Shown: piece by piece, positions 1 to 10,165 of the stretch | How positions within the stretch are numbered: position 1 is the stretch's first letter | Layout: every line of letters begins with the position of its first letter | The notes under the pieces: model-generated | Database searches by the model: none | What the model saw: the letters and a program-made list of their open reading frames with translations, nothing else | Told to the model about the DNA's origin: nothing | Made by a program: the position numbers and the translations under genes | DNA from: Thiohalomonas denitrificans | GTDB lineage: Bacteria > Pseudomonadota > Gammaproteobacteria > Thiohalomonadales > Thiohalomonadaceae | Reading direction: 5' to 3' | Length of the DNA: 64,000 nt | Assembly: GCF_900102855.1 (NCBI RefSeq) | Contig: NZ_FMWD01000001.1 | Coordinates: 200,766-264,765, forward strand

Positions 1-1017
<1,017 letters not shown>

Positions 1018-1031
1018 AGCTCTATCAATTC

Positions 1032-1104
1032 ACCACGGGGAACACGGGGAACACGGGGAACACGGGGACGGGATTTTCCCCGTGGACCCCGTGTTCCCCG
1101 TGGT
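1032..1104. repeat. CCACGGGG hairpin repeat in the carA-carB spacer
   Basis: The segment opens with ACCACGGGG, continues with direct repeats of the 9-mer AACACGGGG, and closes with the complement CCCCGTGTTCCCCGTGGT, so it can fold into a long imperfect hairpin inside the carAB transcript. A related hairpin lies between dnaJ and dnaK (5834-5896). No T-run follows, so it does not look like an intrinsic terminator. It could alter mRNA stability or the relative yield of the two subunits. Confidence 0.7.
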
Positions 1105-1111
1105 TTAATCA

Positions 1112-2257
1112 CTATTTTGCTTCCTTCATCAAATCGATGAAGTGGTCGAAAAGGGGCGCCACATCACGCGGGCCGGGGCTCGCCTCCGGATGACCCTGGA
1201 AACTGAAGGCCGGACAGTCGGTGCGGTGAATACCCTGGAGCGAACCGTCGAACAGGGAACGATGGGTGGCCTTCAGGTTGGCCGGCAGACTGGATTCATC
1301 CACGGAGAAGCCATGGTTCTGACTGGTGATCATCACCTTTTTGGTCTCCAGGTCCTGCACCGGATGGTTGGCGCCGTGATGTCCGAATTTCATCTTTTCG
1401 GTCTTTGCCCCGCTGGCCAGCGCCAGCAGCTGGTGGCCGAGACAGATGCCGTAGGTGGGAATTCCGGCATCGAGAACCTTCTGAATGGCCCGAATCGCAT
1501 AGTCACACGGCTCCGGGTCGCCCGGCCCATTGGAGAGAAACACGCCATCCGGCTTCAGTTCCATCACCTTCTCAACCGGGGTCTCGGCCGGAACGACCGT
1601 GACACGGCAACCGCGATCCACCAGCATACGGAGGATATTGCGCTTGATGCCGTAATCCCAGGTGACCACGTGATACGGCAGCGCCTCCTCAATGGGTCCT
1701 TCGGGATGACCCGGCAATCCGCTCTCGAGATCCCAGCTCGCCTGTGCCCACTCGTAGGGCTGATGGGTGGAGACCTCTTTGGCGAGGTCCATCCCCTTCA
1801 GACCCGGAAAACCGCGGGCCGCCGCCAGGGCAGTATTCGCATCGATGTGTTCGCCGGCCATGATGCAGCCGTTCTGGGCGCCTTTCTCGCGCAGGACACG
1901 CGTCAGCCTGCGGGTATCGATATCGGCGATGCCCACCACGCTGTTCTTCTGCAGATACTTGTCGAGCGGCATCTCGCTACGCCAGTTGCTGGTAAGCAGA
2001 GGCAGATCGCGAATGACCAGGCCACTGGCAAAGACGTGGGCCGACTCCTCGTCTTCGGCATTGGTGCCGACATTGCCGATATGCGGATAGGTCAGTGTAA
2101 CGATTTGTTTGTAGTATGAAGGGTCGGTGAGGATCTCCTGATACCCCGTCATCGCGGTATTGAAGACCACCTCACCGACGGTCTGCCCCTCAATACCGAT
2201 GGACTCGCCCCAGAAGAGGGTGCCGTCTTCAAGAGCCAGCAGCGCCGGTTGCCGCAA
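1112..2257 (-). CDS. carA: Carbamoyl-phosphate synthase small (glutaminase) subunit
   Basis: CarA hydrolyses glutamine and channels ammonia to CarB. The N-terminal small-subunit domain ([13 protein letters not shown] near the start) is followed from about residue 190 by a class I glutamine amidotransferase domain with the nucleophile motif YGICLGHQ and the catalytic FQGHPE motif. I place the start at a TTG (2257) because GGAGGT lies seven bases upstream. That gives 381 residues beginning [12 protein letters not shown], matching the usual length. A reading five codons longer would begin inside the ribosome binding site. carB follows on the same strand. Confidence 0.95.
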   Translation of the reverse strand: MRQPALLALEDGTLFWGESIGIEGQTVGEVVFNTAMTGYQEILTDPSYYKQIVTLTYPHIGNVGTNAEDEESAHVFASGLVIRDLPLLTSNWRSEMPLDKYLQKNSVVGIADIDTRRLTRVLREKGAQNGCIMAGEHIDANTALAAARGFPGLKGMDLAKEVSTHQPYEWAQASWDLESGLPGHPEGPIEEALPYHVVTWDYGIKRNILRMLVDRGCRVTVVPAETPVEKVMELKPDGVFLSNGPGDPEPCDYAIRAIQKVLDAGIPTYGICLGHQLLALASGAKTEKMKFGHHGANHPVQDLETKKVMITSQNHGFSVDESSLPANLKATHRSLFDGSLQGIHRTDCPAFSFQGHPEASPGPRDVAPLFDHFIDLMKEAK

Positions 2258-2284
2258 GGTGATGACCTCCAATGTTTAGACATG

Positions 2285-2360
2285 CGAAGCGGGAGGGGTC
2301 GAGTCGACCCTTCCCGCTCAGAAAGCTCGGTGATTAGACAACGTTTTTAACCGTTGTTTC
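2285..2360 (-). promoter_or_regulatory. Two stem-loops in the carA leader
   Basis: Reading toward carA, the leader first carries a hairpin with arms ACAACG and CGTTGT (2338-2357), then a near-perfect 15-bp palindrome (about 2289-2319) with arms beginning AGCGGGA and centred on GTCGAC, ending some 30 bases before the carA start. No U-run follows either stem. They may be protein or RNA control sites for the pyrimidine/arginine-regulated car operon, but nothing in the sequence identifies the regulator. Confidence 0.4.
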
Positions 2361-2535
2361 AGGTGGGACGAAATTGTACTGCATCGGCCGTAAATCTGTC
2401 CACGGCCGCGGGAAACCACCCCGGAAAAAATGGCCCCGACGCCTAGTTAGGACCGGTACACGGCACTACATCTGCAGAGCCAACGGAACTCTTTGACCCG
2501 GCAGAGGTTGTGCATCCTTCGCTAAAGCAGCAGTG

Positions 2536-3342
<807 letters not shown>

Positions 3343-3433
3343 CTACGATCTACCTTCTAGTTCTGACAGTTATGCACCACAGAGGACAGAGCGAGCGTCC
3401 GCTCTCCACTCGGTGTTCTCAGTGATTACACAT

Positions 3434-3934
3434 TTACCAGCTGATGTAGGAATACCCCTGCTCCTGCAGCTCCATGATATCGGCAGCACCGACCTCCACC
3501 ACCTGTGCAAAATCCACGAGGTCATTTTCGTCCCATTCGAGGGACTTGAGCGTATTGCCGCAGGCGTGAAATTCGACGCCATACTGGGCAAGGCTCGAGA
3601 CTCGCGACTGGATCTCGTCACTCACCGGCCGTAGGGGTTCCCTGGCGAGCACGTGGATCCCCTCCGCAAAAGCGACCACGACGATTTTCACGTTATCGCC
3701 ATACTTGCGAAGGACGGCCCCCACCGAAAACAGTACGTGTTCCTGATAGCCGGGATCGGCCTTGTTCAGCTGATAGAGCAGCTTGTGCTCAGGCTCGTCG
3801 CCCGGGAAGTGCAGGTCATCGAGGCTATCCGTTTCCTGAGCACTCGCCTGCCGGCCAAAGAGCCCGAGGCCGGTCCCCGCTGCCACAGCTGCCGTAAGCA
3901 GGCGCCGTCTTGCACGATCAAGTTTTTGACTCAT
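3434..3934 (-). CDS. DsrE/F-like family protein with Tat signal peptide
   Basis: A 166-residue exported protein. The N-terminus contains the twin-arginine-like stretch RARRRLLTAAVAAGTGLGL followed by a likely cleavage site (ASAQ), so it is probably sent to the periplasm folded. The rest resembles the DsrE/DsrF-like fold: KIVVVAFAEGIHVL, then VEFHACGNTLKSL with a single conserved-type Cys. Such proteins occur in sulfur-oxidising and other Proteobacteria; their roles are mostly unknown and sulfur transfer is only an inference. The start is the ATG preceded by AAGGAGG; an in-frame GTG five codons earlier overlaps that ribosome binding site. Confidence 0.75.
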   Translation of the reverse strand: MSQKLDRARRRLLTAAVAAGTGLGLFGRQASAQETDSLDDLHFPGDEPEHKLLYQLNKADPGYQEHVLFSVGAVLRKYGDNVKIVVVAFAEGIHVLAREPLRPVSDEIQSRVSSLAQYGVEFHACGNTLKSLEWDENDLVDFAQVVEVGAADIMELQEQGYSYISW

Positions 3935-4139
3935 CCCATCCTCCTTCACACCTGGACTCTTCTCCAGTTTGCCGTTTCGGCCAAAGAGTCTACAAGATAC
4001 TCCGACCGCGTGGTTTTGCGAACCACCTTCGCCAGGCAGCCCTGTGTGTTACACAGCCAAAATCCGCCGCTGAAGGCCTCCACTGATTCGGACAGGCAGG
4101 ACCCATCCACTATTTTTCACCACTCTCATTGCCCCCTAA

Positions 4140-4161
4140 CTTGTAAGTAATTCCCTACAAG
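4140..4161 (+). promoter_or_regulatory. Putative GacA/UvrY (response-regulator) binding palindrome
   Basis: The sequence TGTAAG-N6-CCTACA (4142-4159) matches the GacA upstream activating sequence consensus TGTAAG-N6-CTTACA at 11 of 12 positions. The palindrome extends two bases further on each side (CT...AG). It lies 50-70 bp upstream of the likely start of the GGA-rich RNA described next. A GACAAT box (4203-4208) could be the -10 element. I see no convincing -35 at the right spacing, which would fit an activator-dependent promoter. Confidence 0.7.
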
Positions 4162-4208
4162 ACTTTCAGTTTTGTCTGACAGACTTTTCAAGGAGTCAGG
4201 AAGACAAT

Positions 4209-4478
4209 ACTCACCCACAAGGAAGAGGAAATTCCAGGGAGGATGACGGGACAGGAACGCCCCCGAGACAAACTACAAGGCAGTACGGTGGACGTCGAAA
4301 TCCAGCCAAAGACCGGCACAAGGACGAAAGAACGCGACGGATTGCGACGCAGGGAGGGGGTACTGCCACGGATGCCATCGCAGGGAAAGGAAGAAGCGAG
4401 CCCAACAGGAGAACGGAAAAGGTCCATGGAAGGAACCAGGGAATGGTGAAAGGCCCGGGCATTGCCCGGGCTTTTTTA
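4209..4478 (+). ncRNA. csrB: CsrB/RsmZ-family CsrA-sequestering small RNA
   Basis: About 265 nt of non-coding, purine-rich sequence contains roughly 18 GGA trinucleotides between 4217 and 4443. Many occur in the forms ACAAGGA, CAGGGA, ACAGGA and ACGGA that CsrA binds in hairpin loops. It ends in a GC-rich hairpin with six U. An upstream GacA-type palindrome completes the layout known for CsrB, CsrC, RsmY and RsmZ RNAs. These RNAs titrate CsrA, which is encoded at 49815-50006. The 5' end is estimated from the possible -10 box and could be off by 10-20 bases. Short open frames across this stretch on both strands look incidental. Confidence 0.85.
4453..4477 (+). terminator. Rho-independent terminator of the CsrB-like RNA
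   Basis: A perfect 8-bp stem GCCCGGGC / GCCCGGGC with an ATT loop, followed directly by six T, oriented on the plus strand. There is no plus-strand protein gene upstream that it would otherwise serve. Confidence 0.92.
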
Positions 4479-4509
4479 TTGGCCAGCCGTCACCTGTCGA
4501 ACCGAACCG

Positions 4510-4675
4510 TAGGAGCCTGTCCGAGAATAGACTGACCTGCTGCGACCAAGCCTGATTGGCCGGATTTCCCGCTCACTTTCGTTAAATAGAACCCACTATT
4601 CGCCTCAAATGACCGAAAAATCCGACTCAATCAGTCTTGCCCTCGCGACGATCACTATTCTCGGACAGGCTCCTA
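4510..4675. mobile_element. MITE-like element, family A copy 1 (166 bp)
   Basis: A perfect 21-bp terminal inverted repeat, beginning TAGGAGCCTGTCC, bounds 4510-4530 and 4655-4675. The 124-bp interior has no gene. Each end begins with TA, which would fit TA target-site duplication as in IS630/mariner-type elements, though the palindromic ends make this ambiguous. A second, diverged copy lies at 13848-13982 with a different interior. The right terminal repeat contains the stop codon of dnaJ. Confidence 0.75.
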
Positions 4676-5815
4676 GAACTTCATCTCCTCAAAGAACTTT
4701 CGGACCCCGTCCAGCCAGGAATGGTGCTTGGGGCTATGTTTGCTATCACCTTCACGCATGCTCTCGTCGAAATGGTAGAGAATCTCCTTCTGCTCTTCGG
4801 TAAGATGCACAGGAGTCTCCACGACCACCCGGCACAGCAGGTCGCCGACATGCCCGCCACGGACTGATTTGACGCCCTTGCCCCGCAGACGGAACTGCTT
4901 GCCGGTCTGCGTCTCCGGCGGCACTTTCAGCTTGACCCGCCCATTCAGGGTCGGAACGTCCAGTTCACCGCCAAGGGCCGCCGTCGTAAACGCTATCGGT
5001 ACCTCGCAAGCCAGATCGGCACCGTCACGCCGGAAGATGGGGTGCGGTTTGACGCTGATCTGAACGTAGAGATCACCCGGAGGCCCCCCGTTCTCGCCCG
5101 GTTCGCCCTCACCACCCAAACGGATGCGATCCCCCGTATCCACTCCCGGCGGCACTTTGACCGAAAGGGTCTTCTGCTGCTCTACGCGGCCCTGGCCGTG
5201 GCAGGAGGGACAAGGGTCGGTGATGATCTGGCCGCTGCCATGACAGCGTGGACAAGCCTGCTGGATAGAGAAAAAGCCCTGCTGCATACGCACCTGTCCA
5301 TGCCCCTGGCAAGTGGGACAGGTGGTCGGGCTGCTTCCCTTGCGGGCCCCGGAGCCTTCGCATACTTCACACTCCACCAGCGTGGGGATACGGATCTTGA
5401 CGGTGGTGCCCTGGACCGCATCCTCTAGCGAGAGTTCCAGGTTGTAACGCAGATCGGCACCCCGAAAGACGCGACTGCCGCCGCGGGCTCCGCCCCCGAA
5501 GATGTCGCCAAAGACATCCCCGAAGATGTCGGAGAAGTTGGCCCCGCCACCGAAACCGCCCGCTCCGCCGGGACCGCCACCCATGCCGCCCTCGAGACCG
5601 GCATGGCCGAACTGATCGTAGGCAGCACGCTTCTGCGCGTCCGCCAGAACGTCGTAGGCCTCTCTCGATTCCTTGAACTTGTTTTCCGCCTCGGCATCAT
5701 CGGGATTCCGGTCCGGATGGTATTTCATCGCCATGCGTTTGAAGGCCTTTTTGATTTCGGCCTCTGTGGCATTGCGCTGAATGCCGAGCACTTCGTAATA
5801 GTCGCGTTTCGCCAT
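4673..5815 (-). CDS. dnaJ: Chaperone DnaJ (Hsp40)
   Basis: DnaJ delivers unfolded clients to DnaK and stimulates its ATPase. The 380-residue protein has the full type I layout: J domain with HPD (MKYHPDRN, about residue 33), a Gly-rich linker (about 75-115), four zinc-binding CxxCxGxG repeats ([32 protein letters not shown], about 145-215) and the C-terminal substrate domains. It is the last gene of the hrcA-grpE-dnaK-dnaJ cluster. Its TAG stop (4673-4675) is the terminal triplet of a MITE inverted repeat, so the insertion ends exactly at the stop codon. Confidence 0.98.
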   Translation of the reverse strand: MAKRDYYEVLGIQRNATEAEIKKAFKRMAMKYHPDRNPDDAEAENKFKESREAYDVLADAQKRAAYDQFGHAGLEGGMGGGPGGAGGFGGGANFSDIFGDVFGDIFGGGARGGSRVFRGADLRYNLELSLEDAVQGTTVKIRIPTLVECEVCEGSGARKGSSPTTCPTCQGHGQVRMQQGFFSIQQACPRCHGSGQIITDPCPSCHGQGRVEQQKTLSVKVPPGVDTGDRIRLGGEGEPGENGGPPGDLYVQISVKPHPIFRRDGADLACEVPIAFTTAALGGELDVPTLNGRVKLKVPPETQTGKQFRLRGKGVKSVRGGHVGDLLCRVVVETPVHLTEEQKEILYHFDESMREGDSKHSPKHHSWLDGVRKFFEEMKF

Positions 5816-5833
5816 AATCCTGAATCGTTCAAA

Positions 5834-5896
5834 ACCACGGGGAGCACGAAGAGCACAGGGCTATGCGTGCCCCATGTTCCTCGTGCCCCCCGTGGT
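5834..5896. repeat. CCACGGGG hairpin repeat in the dnaK-dnaJ spacer
   Basis: Arms ACCACGGGG-GCACGA and the complementary TCGTGC-CCCCGTGGT bracket a short loop, giving a long imperfect hairpin in the dnaK-dnaJ mRNA. It belongs to the same family as the carA-carB spacer repeat. It may act as a stability or processing element that sets a higher DnaK than DnaJ yield; that role is inferred from position only. Confidence 0.65.
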
Positions 5897-5919
5897 ATGA
5901 GTTGGAGGGGTTGGCTAGT

Positions 5920-7854
5920 CTACTTCTTATTGTCGTCGACTTCCTCGAATTCGGCGTCGACCACATCATCGCCATCCTTCTGTTCGCCACCAGCGGCTTG
6001 CTCGCCACCCTCACCCGCGGCGCCGGCCTCACCCTTTTCGGCATAGAGACGCTCGGCCATTTTGCCGGAAGCCTCGGCCAAAGCCTGGGTTTTGGTTTCG
6101 ATGGCATCCTTGTCATCCCCCTTCATGGCCTCCTCAAGCTCTGTAATGGCGGCCTCGATCTTCTCCTTTTCGTCCGCCTCCAGCTTGTCGCCCAGTTCGT
6201 GCATGGACTTGCGGGTGGCGTTGACCATGCTGTCCGCCTGATTACGCGCCGTTACCAGGTCATGGAATTTCTGGTCGTCGGCCTTGTGGGCTTCGGCGTC
6301 CTTGACCATCTTGTCGACCTCATCATCCGACAGGCCGGACGAGGCCTTGATGACGATCTTCTGCTCCTTGCCGGTGCCCTTGTCCTTGGCGGAGACATGC
6401 AGAATGCCATTGGCGTCGATATCGAAGGTGACCTCGACCTGCGGCACCCCGCGTGGCGCGGGCGGGATGTCGGTCAGATCGAAACGGCCCAGGGACTTGT
6501 TGTCCACCGCACGTTCGCGCTCCCCCTGCAGGACATGCACGGTAACCGCCGTCTGGTTGTCCTCGGCCGTGGAGAACACCTGGGTGGCCTTGGTCGGAAT
6601 CGTGGTGTTGCGATCGATGAGCTTGGTCATGATGCCGCCCAGAGTCTCGATACCGAGCGACAGCGGCGTCACGTCCAGCAGCAGCACGTCCTTTACGTCG
6701 CCAGCCAGCACGCCACCCTGGATCGCCGCACCCACGGCAACGGCCTCGTCCGGGTTGACATCCTTGCGCGGCTCCTTGCCGAAAAAGTCCTTGACCGCTT
6801 CCTGCACCTTGGGCATGCGGGTCTGGCCGCCAACCAGGATGACATCGTCGATCTCCGACGCGGAGAGACCGGCATCGGACAAGGCAACCTTGCATGGATC
6901 GATAGTGCGGGCGACCAGGTCGTCGACCAGACCTTCCAGCTTCGCCCGGGTCACCTTGACATTCAGATGCTTCGGACCGCTGGCATCCGCCGTAATATAG
7001 GGCAGATTGACATCGGTCTGCTGGGTGGAGGAGAGCTCGATCTTGGCCTTCTCCGCAGCCTCTTTCAGACGCTGCATCGCCAGCGGGTCACTGCGCAGGT
7101 CAATGCCCTGGTCCTTCTTGAACTCGTCTGCCAGATAGTCGAGCAGTCGCTTGTCGAAGTCCTCGCCACCCAGGAAGGTGTCACCATTGGTGGACAACAC
7201 CTCAAACTGGTGCTCGCCTTCGATCTCCGCGATCTCGATGATGGAGATGTCAAAGGTGCCGCCGCCCAGATCATAGACAGCGATCTTGCGGTCACCATGC
7301 TTCTTGTCCATGCCATAGGCCAGCGCTGCCGCCGTGGGCTCGTTGATGATGCGCTTGACCTCCAACCCGGCGATTCGGCCTGCGTCCTTGGTCGCCTGGC
7401 GCTGGGAATCATTGAAGTAGGCCGGGACGGTGATTACGGCCTCGGTCACTTCCTCGCCGAGATAGTCTTCGGCGGTCTTCTTCATCTTCTGCAGAACCTT
7501 GGCCGAGACCTCCGGGGCCGCCATTTTCTTGCCTTTGGCCTCGACCCAGGCATCGCCGTTGTCCGCCTTGACGATCTTGTAGGCCACCAGGTCGATGTCC
7601 TTTTGAACCGTATCCTCCTCGAAGCGACGACCAATCAGGCGCTTGATGGCAAACAGGGTGTTCTCCGGGTTGGTAACGGCCTGACGCTTGGCCGATTGCC
7701 CAACCAGTACCTCGTCGTCATCCTTGCTGAACGCGACAATAGAGGGTGTAGTGCGATCACCTTCGCTGTTTTCGATAACCCGGGCCTTGCCGCCCTCCAT
7801 TACCGCCACACAGGAATTGGTGGTGCCGAGATCAATACCGATAATTTTTCCCAT
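5920..7854 (-). CDS. dnaK: Chaperone DnaK (Hsp70)
   Basis: An ATP-driven cytosolic chaperone of 644 residues. The N-terminal ATPase domain begins [19 protein letters not shown] and contains [14 protein letters not shown] and [13 protein letters not shown]. The substrate-binding domain includes [17 protein letters not shown]. The helical lid ends in the characteristic acidic tail [12 protein letters not shown]. It lies between grpE and dnaJ in the same direction, with an 86-bp gap to grpE that could hold its own ribosome binding site or an internal promoter. Confidence 0.99.
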   Translation of the reverse strand: MGKIIGIDLGTTNSCVAVMEGGKARVIENSEGDRTTPSIVAFSKDDDEVLVGQSAKRQAVTNPENTLFAIKRLIGRRFEEDTVQKDIDLVAYKIVKADNGDAWVEAKGKKMAAPEVSAKVLQKMKKTAEDYLGEEVTEAVITVPAYFNDSQRQATKDAGRIAGLEVKRIINEPTAAALAYGMDKKHGDRKIAVYDLGGGTFDISIIEIAEIEGEHQFEVLSTNGDTFLGGEDFDKRLLDYLADEFKKDQGIDLRSDPLAMQRLKEAAEKAKIELSSTQQTDVNLPYITADASGPKHLNVKVTRAKLEGLVDDLVARTIDPCKVALSDAGLSASEIDDVILVGGQTRMPKVQEAVKDFFGKEPRKDVNPDEAVAVGAAIQGGVLAGDVKDVLLLDVTPLSLGIETLGGIMTKLIDRNTTIPTKATQVFSTAEDNQTAVTVHVLQGERERAVDNKSLGRFDLTDIPPAPRGVPQVEVTFDIDANGILHVSAKDKGTGKEQKIVIKASSGLSDDEVDKMVKDAEAHKADDQKFHDLVTARNQADSMVNATRKSMHELGDKLEADEKEKIEAAITELEEAMKGDDKDAIETKTQALAEASGKMAERLYAEKGEAGAAGEGGEQAAGGEQKDGDDVVDAEFEEVDDNKK

Positions 7855-7940
7855 AATCTCCTACTCCGATTCTATTTGGGCCCGCCTGCTTGCGGACTCG
7901 GAAATTTCTACCGCATTACATAAGGTCAATAGCCGCAGTT

Positions 7941-8510
7941 TCAACCCTTGGAGACGATCACCATGGCCGGACGCACCAGCCGTTCATTGAGCAGGTAACC
8001 CTTCTGCATCACCGCTACGATGGTATTTTCCGGGTGTTCTGCACTCTCCTGCATGGTCATCGCCTGGTGGTATTCCGGATTGAACGGCTCGCCGGCGGTT
8101 GGACTGATTTCCCGGATGCCGAACTTCTGCAAAACATCGCTGAACATCTTCAGCGTCAGTTCGGTGCCCTCACGCAGCCTGGCCACCGTCTCGTCATCGC
8201 CGGTGGCGGCGGACAGGCCCATCTCCAGGCTGTCCTTCACCGGCAGCAACTCGATGGTGAACTTTTCCAGCGCAAATTTGTGGGCGCTTTCCACGTCGCG
8301 CTCCGCACGGCGGCGGGTATTTTCCAGTTCCGCCTGCAGTCGCAGACACTGGCTCCAATGCTCATCCGCCTTGCTGCGGGCATCTTCGAGCTGGAGTTGA
8401 AGCTCTTCCTGCCCCGTTTCCTGCCCCACTTCGGTCCCGGTAGATTCGGCCGATTCAGAGGCTTGTGGCTCTTCGTTTTCGCTGTCCGGAGACTTGGTCT
8501 CTTCGCTCAT
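7941..8510 (-). CDS. grpE: DnaK nucleotide-exchange factor GrpE
   Basis: A 189-residue protein that releases ADP from DnaK. The first 35 residues are acidic and disordered ([13 protein letters not shown]). A long coiled-coil helix follows (about 40-100, with [20 protein letters not shown]), then the beta domain with [11 protein letters not shown]-like sequence, the hallmark FNPEYHQAM and the C-terminal [12 protein letters not shown]. It is the second gene of the heat-shock cluster and is preceded by a terminator-like hairpin. Confidence 0.97.
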   Translation of the reverse strand: MSEETKSPDSENEEPQASESAESTGTEVGQETGQEELQLQLEDARSKADEHWSQCLRLQAELENTRRRAERDVESAHKFALEKFTIELLPVKDSLEMGLSAATGDDETVARLREGTELTLKMFSDVLQKFGIREISPTAGEPFNPEYHQAMTMQESAEHPENTIVAVMQKGYLLNERLVRPAMVIVSKG

Positions 8511-8532
8511 GTACAGACTCCGCTTCCTCTCA

Positions 8533-8580
8533 CAAAATAAAGGGAATCCCCGACGCCGCCGGGCGGCGCCTGAATTCCCT
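8533..8580 (-). terminator. Terminator-like hairpin between hrcA and grpE
   Basis: On the minus strand, AGGGAATTC...GATTCCCT encloses an inner GGCGCCGCC / GGCGGCG stem and is followed by TTATTTT. This is a plausible intrinsic terminator or attenuator that would lower read-through from hrcA into grpE-dnaK-dnaJ, or separate the repressor from a downstream promoter. The inner pairing is imperfect, so its strength is uncertain. Confidence 0.55.
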
Positions 8581-8593
8581 GAGATATAGGGGG

Positions 8594-9634
8594 CTACTTG
8601 TCGGGATTCAAGGCCGCGCCAAGCAATCGGGCAGTAACGTCGACGATCGGAATGACACGGCCATAGGCCATGCGCGTGGGCCCGATCACCCCCAAAACGC
8701 CCACTACCCGGTCTTCCACCTTGTAGGGGGAAGTGACGATGCTGCAGACATCCAGCGCCTCGTAGCCCGCCTCATTGCCGATGAAGATCTGCAAGCCGTC
8801 GGCGGCAAGGGACTGGTCCAGGAGATGGAGGATGTCACGCTTGGTACCGAATGCCTCAAACAACTGGCGCAGGCGCTTCATATCCGACATCTCCGCATAG
8901 GACATGAGATTGGTTTCGCCAGCCATGAGGTAGTCATCCTCATCGTCATCTTCGGAAAAGGCCTGCTGTGCCATCTCCAGCGCAGAACGCATCAGCCGGT
9001 CCATATCCTCGCGGTCCGCCTGCATCTGCTGGATGAGTCGATTGCGCACGTCACGCAGTGTACGGCCGGCAAAATGCTCATTGATGAAATTGGCCGCCTG
9101 GGTCAGTTCCGAACTGGAATAACGCCGCGTGGTGTGAATGATGCGGTTCTGCACCTCCCGTTCATTGACCACCAGGATGACCAGCACACGGGAGGCGGAA
9201 AGCGGCAGGAACTCGATCTGACGCAGCGCAACCTGTTCGCGGCGGGGGAGCATGACCACGCCCGCCAGCGAAGTGATGTCCGAGAGCAGGGATGAGGCCG
9301 AGGAGAGTAATCGACCCGGATCCTCGCCACTCTCGAACTGCGCCTCGAGACTGCGCAGTTCCGCCTCATCCAGTGGTCTTATCGTCAGCAGACTGTCGAC
9401 GAAAAACCGGTAGCCCTGTGCCGTCGGCACCCGGCCTGCCGAGGTATGTGGCGACTGGATCAATCCGATCTCTTCCAGGTCGGCCATAACATTACGAATG
9501 GTCGCCGGACTCAGGTTCAGCTTGCTGTCCCGCGCCAGGGTACGCGAGCCGACCGGCTGGCCATCACGAATATGGCGCTCCACCAGGGCCTTGAAGAGAT
9601 ATTGGGCACGTTCGGTCAATTCGTAGCCGGCCAT
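8594..9634 (-). CDS. hrcA: Heat-inducible transcription repressor HrcA
   Basis: HrcA binds CIRCE operators and represses groESL and dnaK operons, needing GroEL to fold. The N-terminal winged helix contains [42 protein letters not shown], typical of the family. The C-terminal GAF-like region ends [28 protein letters not shown]. Starting at the ATG at 9634 gives 346 residues, the usual length. An in-frame ATG at 9661 would add nine residues. Further extension upstream would read into a CIRCE site and a mobile element and is not real. First gene of the hrcA-grpE-dnaK-dnaJ cluster. Confidence 0.96.
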   Translation of the reverse strand: MAGYELTERAQYLFKALVERHIRDGQPVGSRTLARDSKLNLSPATIRNVMADLEEIGLIQSPHTSAGRVPTAQGYRFFVDSLLTIRPLDEAELRSLEAQFESGEDPGRLLSSASSLLSDITSLAGVVMLPRREQVALRQIEFLPLSASRVLVILVVNEREVQNRIIHTTRRYSSSELTQAANFINEHFAGRTLRDVRNRLIQQMQADREDMDRLMRSALEMAQQAFSEDDDEDDYLMAGETNLMSYAEMSDMKRLRQLFEAFGTKRDILHLLDQSLAADGLQIFIGNEAGYEALDVCSIVTSPYKVEDRVVGVLGVIGPTRMAYGRVIPIVDVTARLLGAALNPDK

Positions 9635-9687
9635 ATTGCTGACTCGTCTCTCAGTTGCCATCCGATCAATACGTCGGAGCAGCGATT

Positions 9688-9714
9688 TTAGCACTCCCGG
9701 GGTTCGTCTGCTAA
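9688..9714 (-). promoter_or_regulatory. CIRCE operator (HrcA binding site)
   Basis: TTAGCACTC, a nine-base spacer, then GTCTGCTAA. The left arm is a perfect consensus half-site and the right arm matches GAGTGCTAA at seven of nine positions. It lies 50-80 bp upstream of the hrcA start, the expected place for autoregulation of the heat-shock operon. The sequence on its far side is the end of a mobile element (9727). Confidence 0.88.
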
Positions 9715-9726
9715 CGCTGCGGTCAG

Positions 9727-10111
9727 TGTACTGTTGCATGCTTGGCGATACTTTCAGAGCCCCCCAAAAACGTCAGGACAAGGCGCAGCGCGCAGGCAAT
9801 GGTTACTCCCTTGTCAAGCGCTGCACGAATCCGCCGGGAGCGGATTCGGACAGCCGAAGGCTGGCCCGAAGGGCGGACTCCAGGGATGGAGTCCGCAACG
9901 CCGTCATGGCGTTTTTGGGGGGCTCCCTTCGGGCGAGCCGCTGGCCGGCCATCTGCGGCGTTGCGTTTCTTGCAAAGGACGCGCCATTCCCTGCGAAACG
10001 CGCCTTGCATGATGTGCATGGATGCACAAATGCCGCGGGCGCAGGGATGCGCAGGAGCGGTCTGGCCGGCCAGCGGCTCGCTGAAAGCACCGCCAAGCAT
10101 GCAACAGTACA
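9727..10111. mobile_element. MITE-like element, family B copy 1 (385 bp)
   Basis: The ends are inverted repeats starting TGTACTGTTGCATGCTTGGC. The interior carries the family's core (GCGTTTTTGGGGGGCTCCC..., CTGGCCGGCCATCTGCGGCG). It is the longest of three copies, holding two internal blocks missing from one or both others. It encodes no transposase. It fills the intergenic region between the divergent hrcA and nadK genes, so it may carry or displace their promoters. Long open frames cross it on both strands, but no recognisable protein is encoded. Confidence 0.8.
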
Positions 10112-10165
10112 CATTTGGCGGACGCCCGGTAACGTGTTAAGTTTCCGGCAGTTTTGGAGGGGGTA

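Noticed and set aside
4243-4449. 68-codon frame in the CsrB-like region
   Set aside because: Highly charged, low-complexity translation of the GGA repeats; the region fits a non-coding RNA far better.
5863-7923. 686-codon plus-strand frame opposite dnaK
   Set aside because: It mirrors dnaK codon by codon with no family resemblance or ribosome binding site; DnaK is certain on the other strand.
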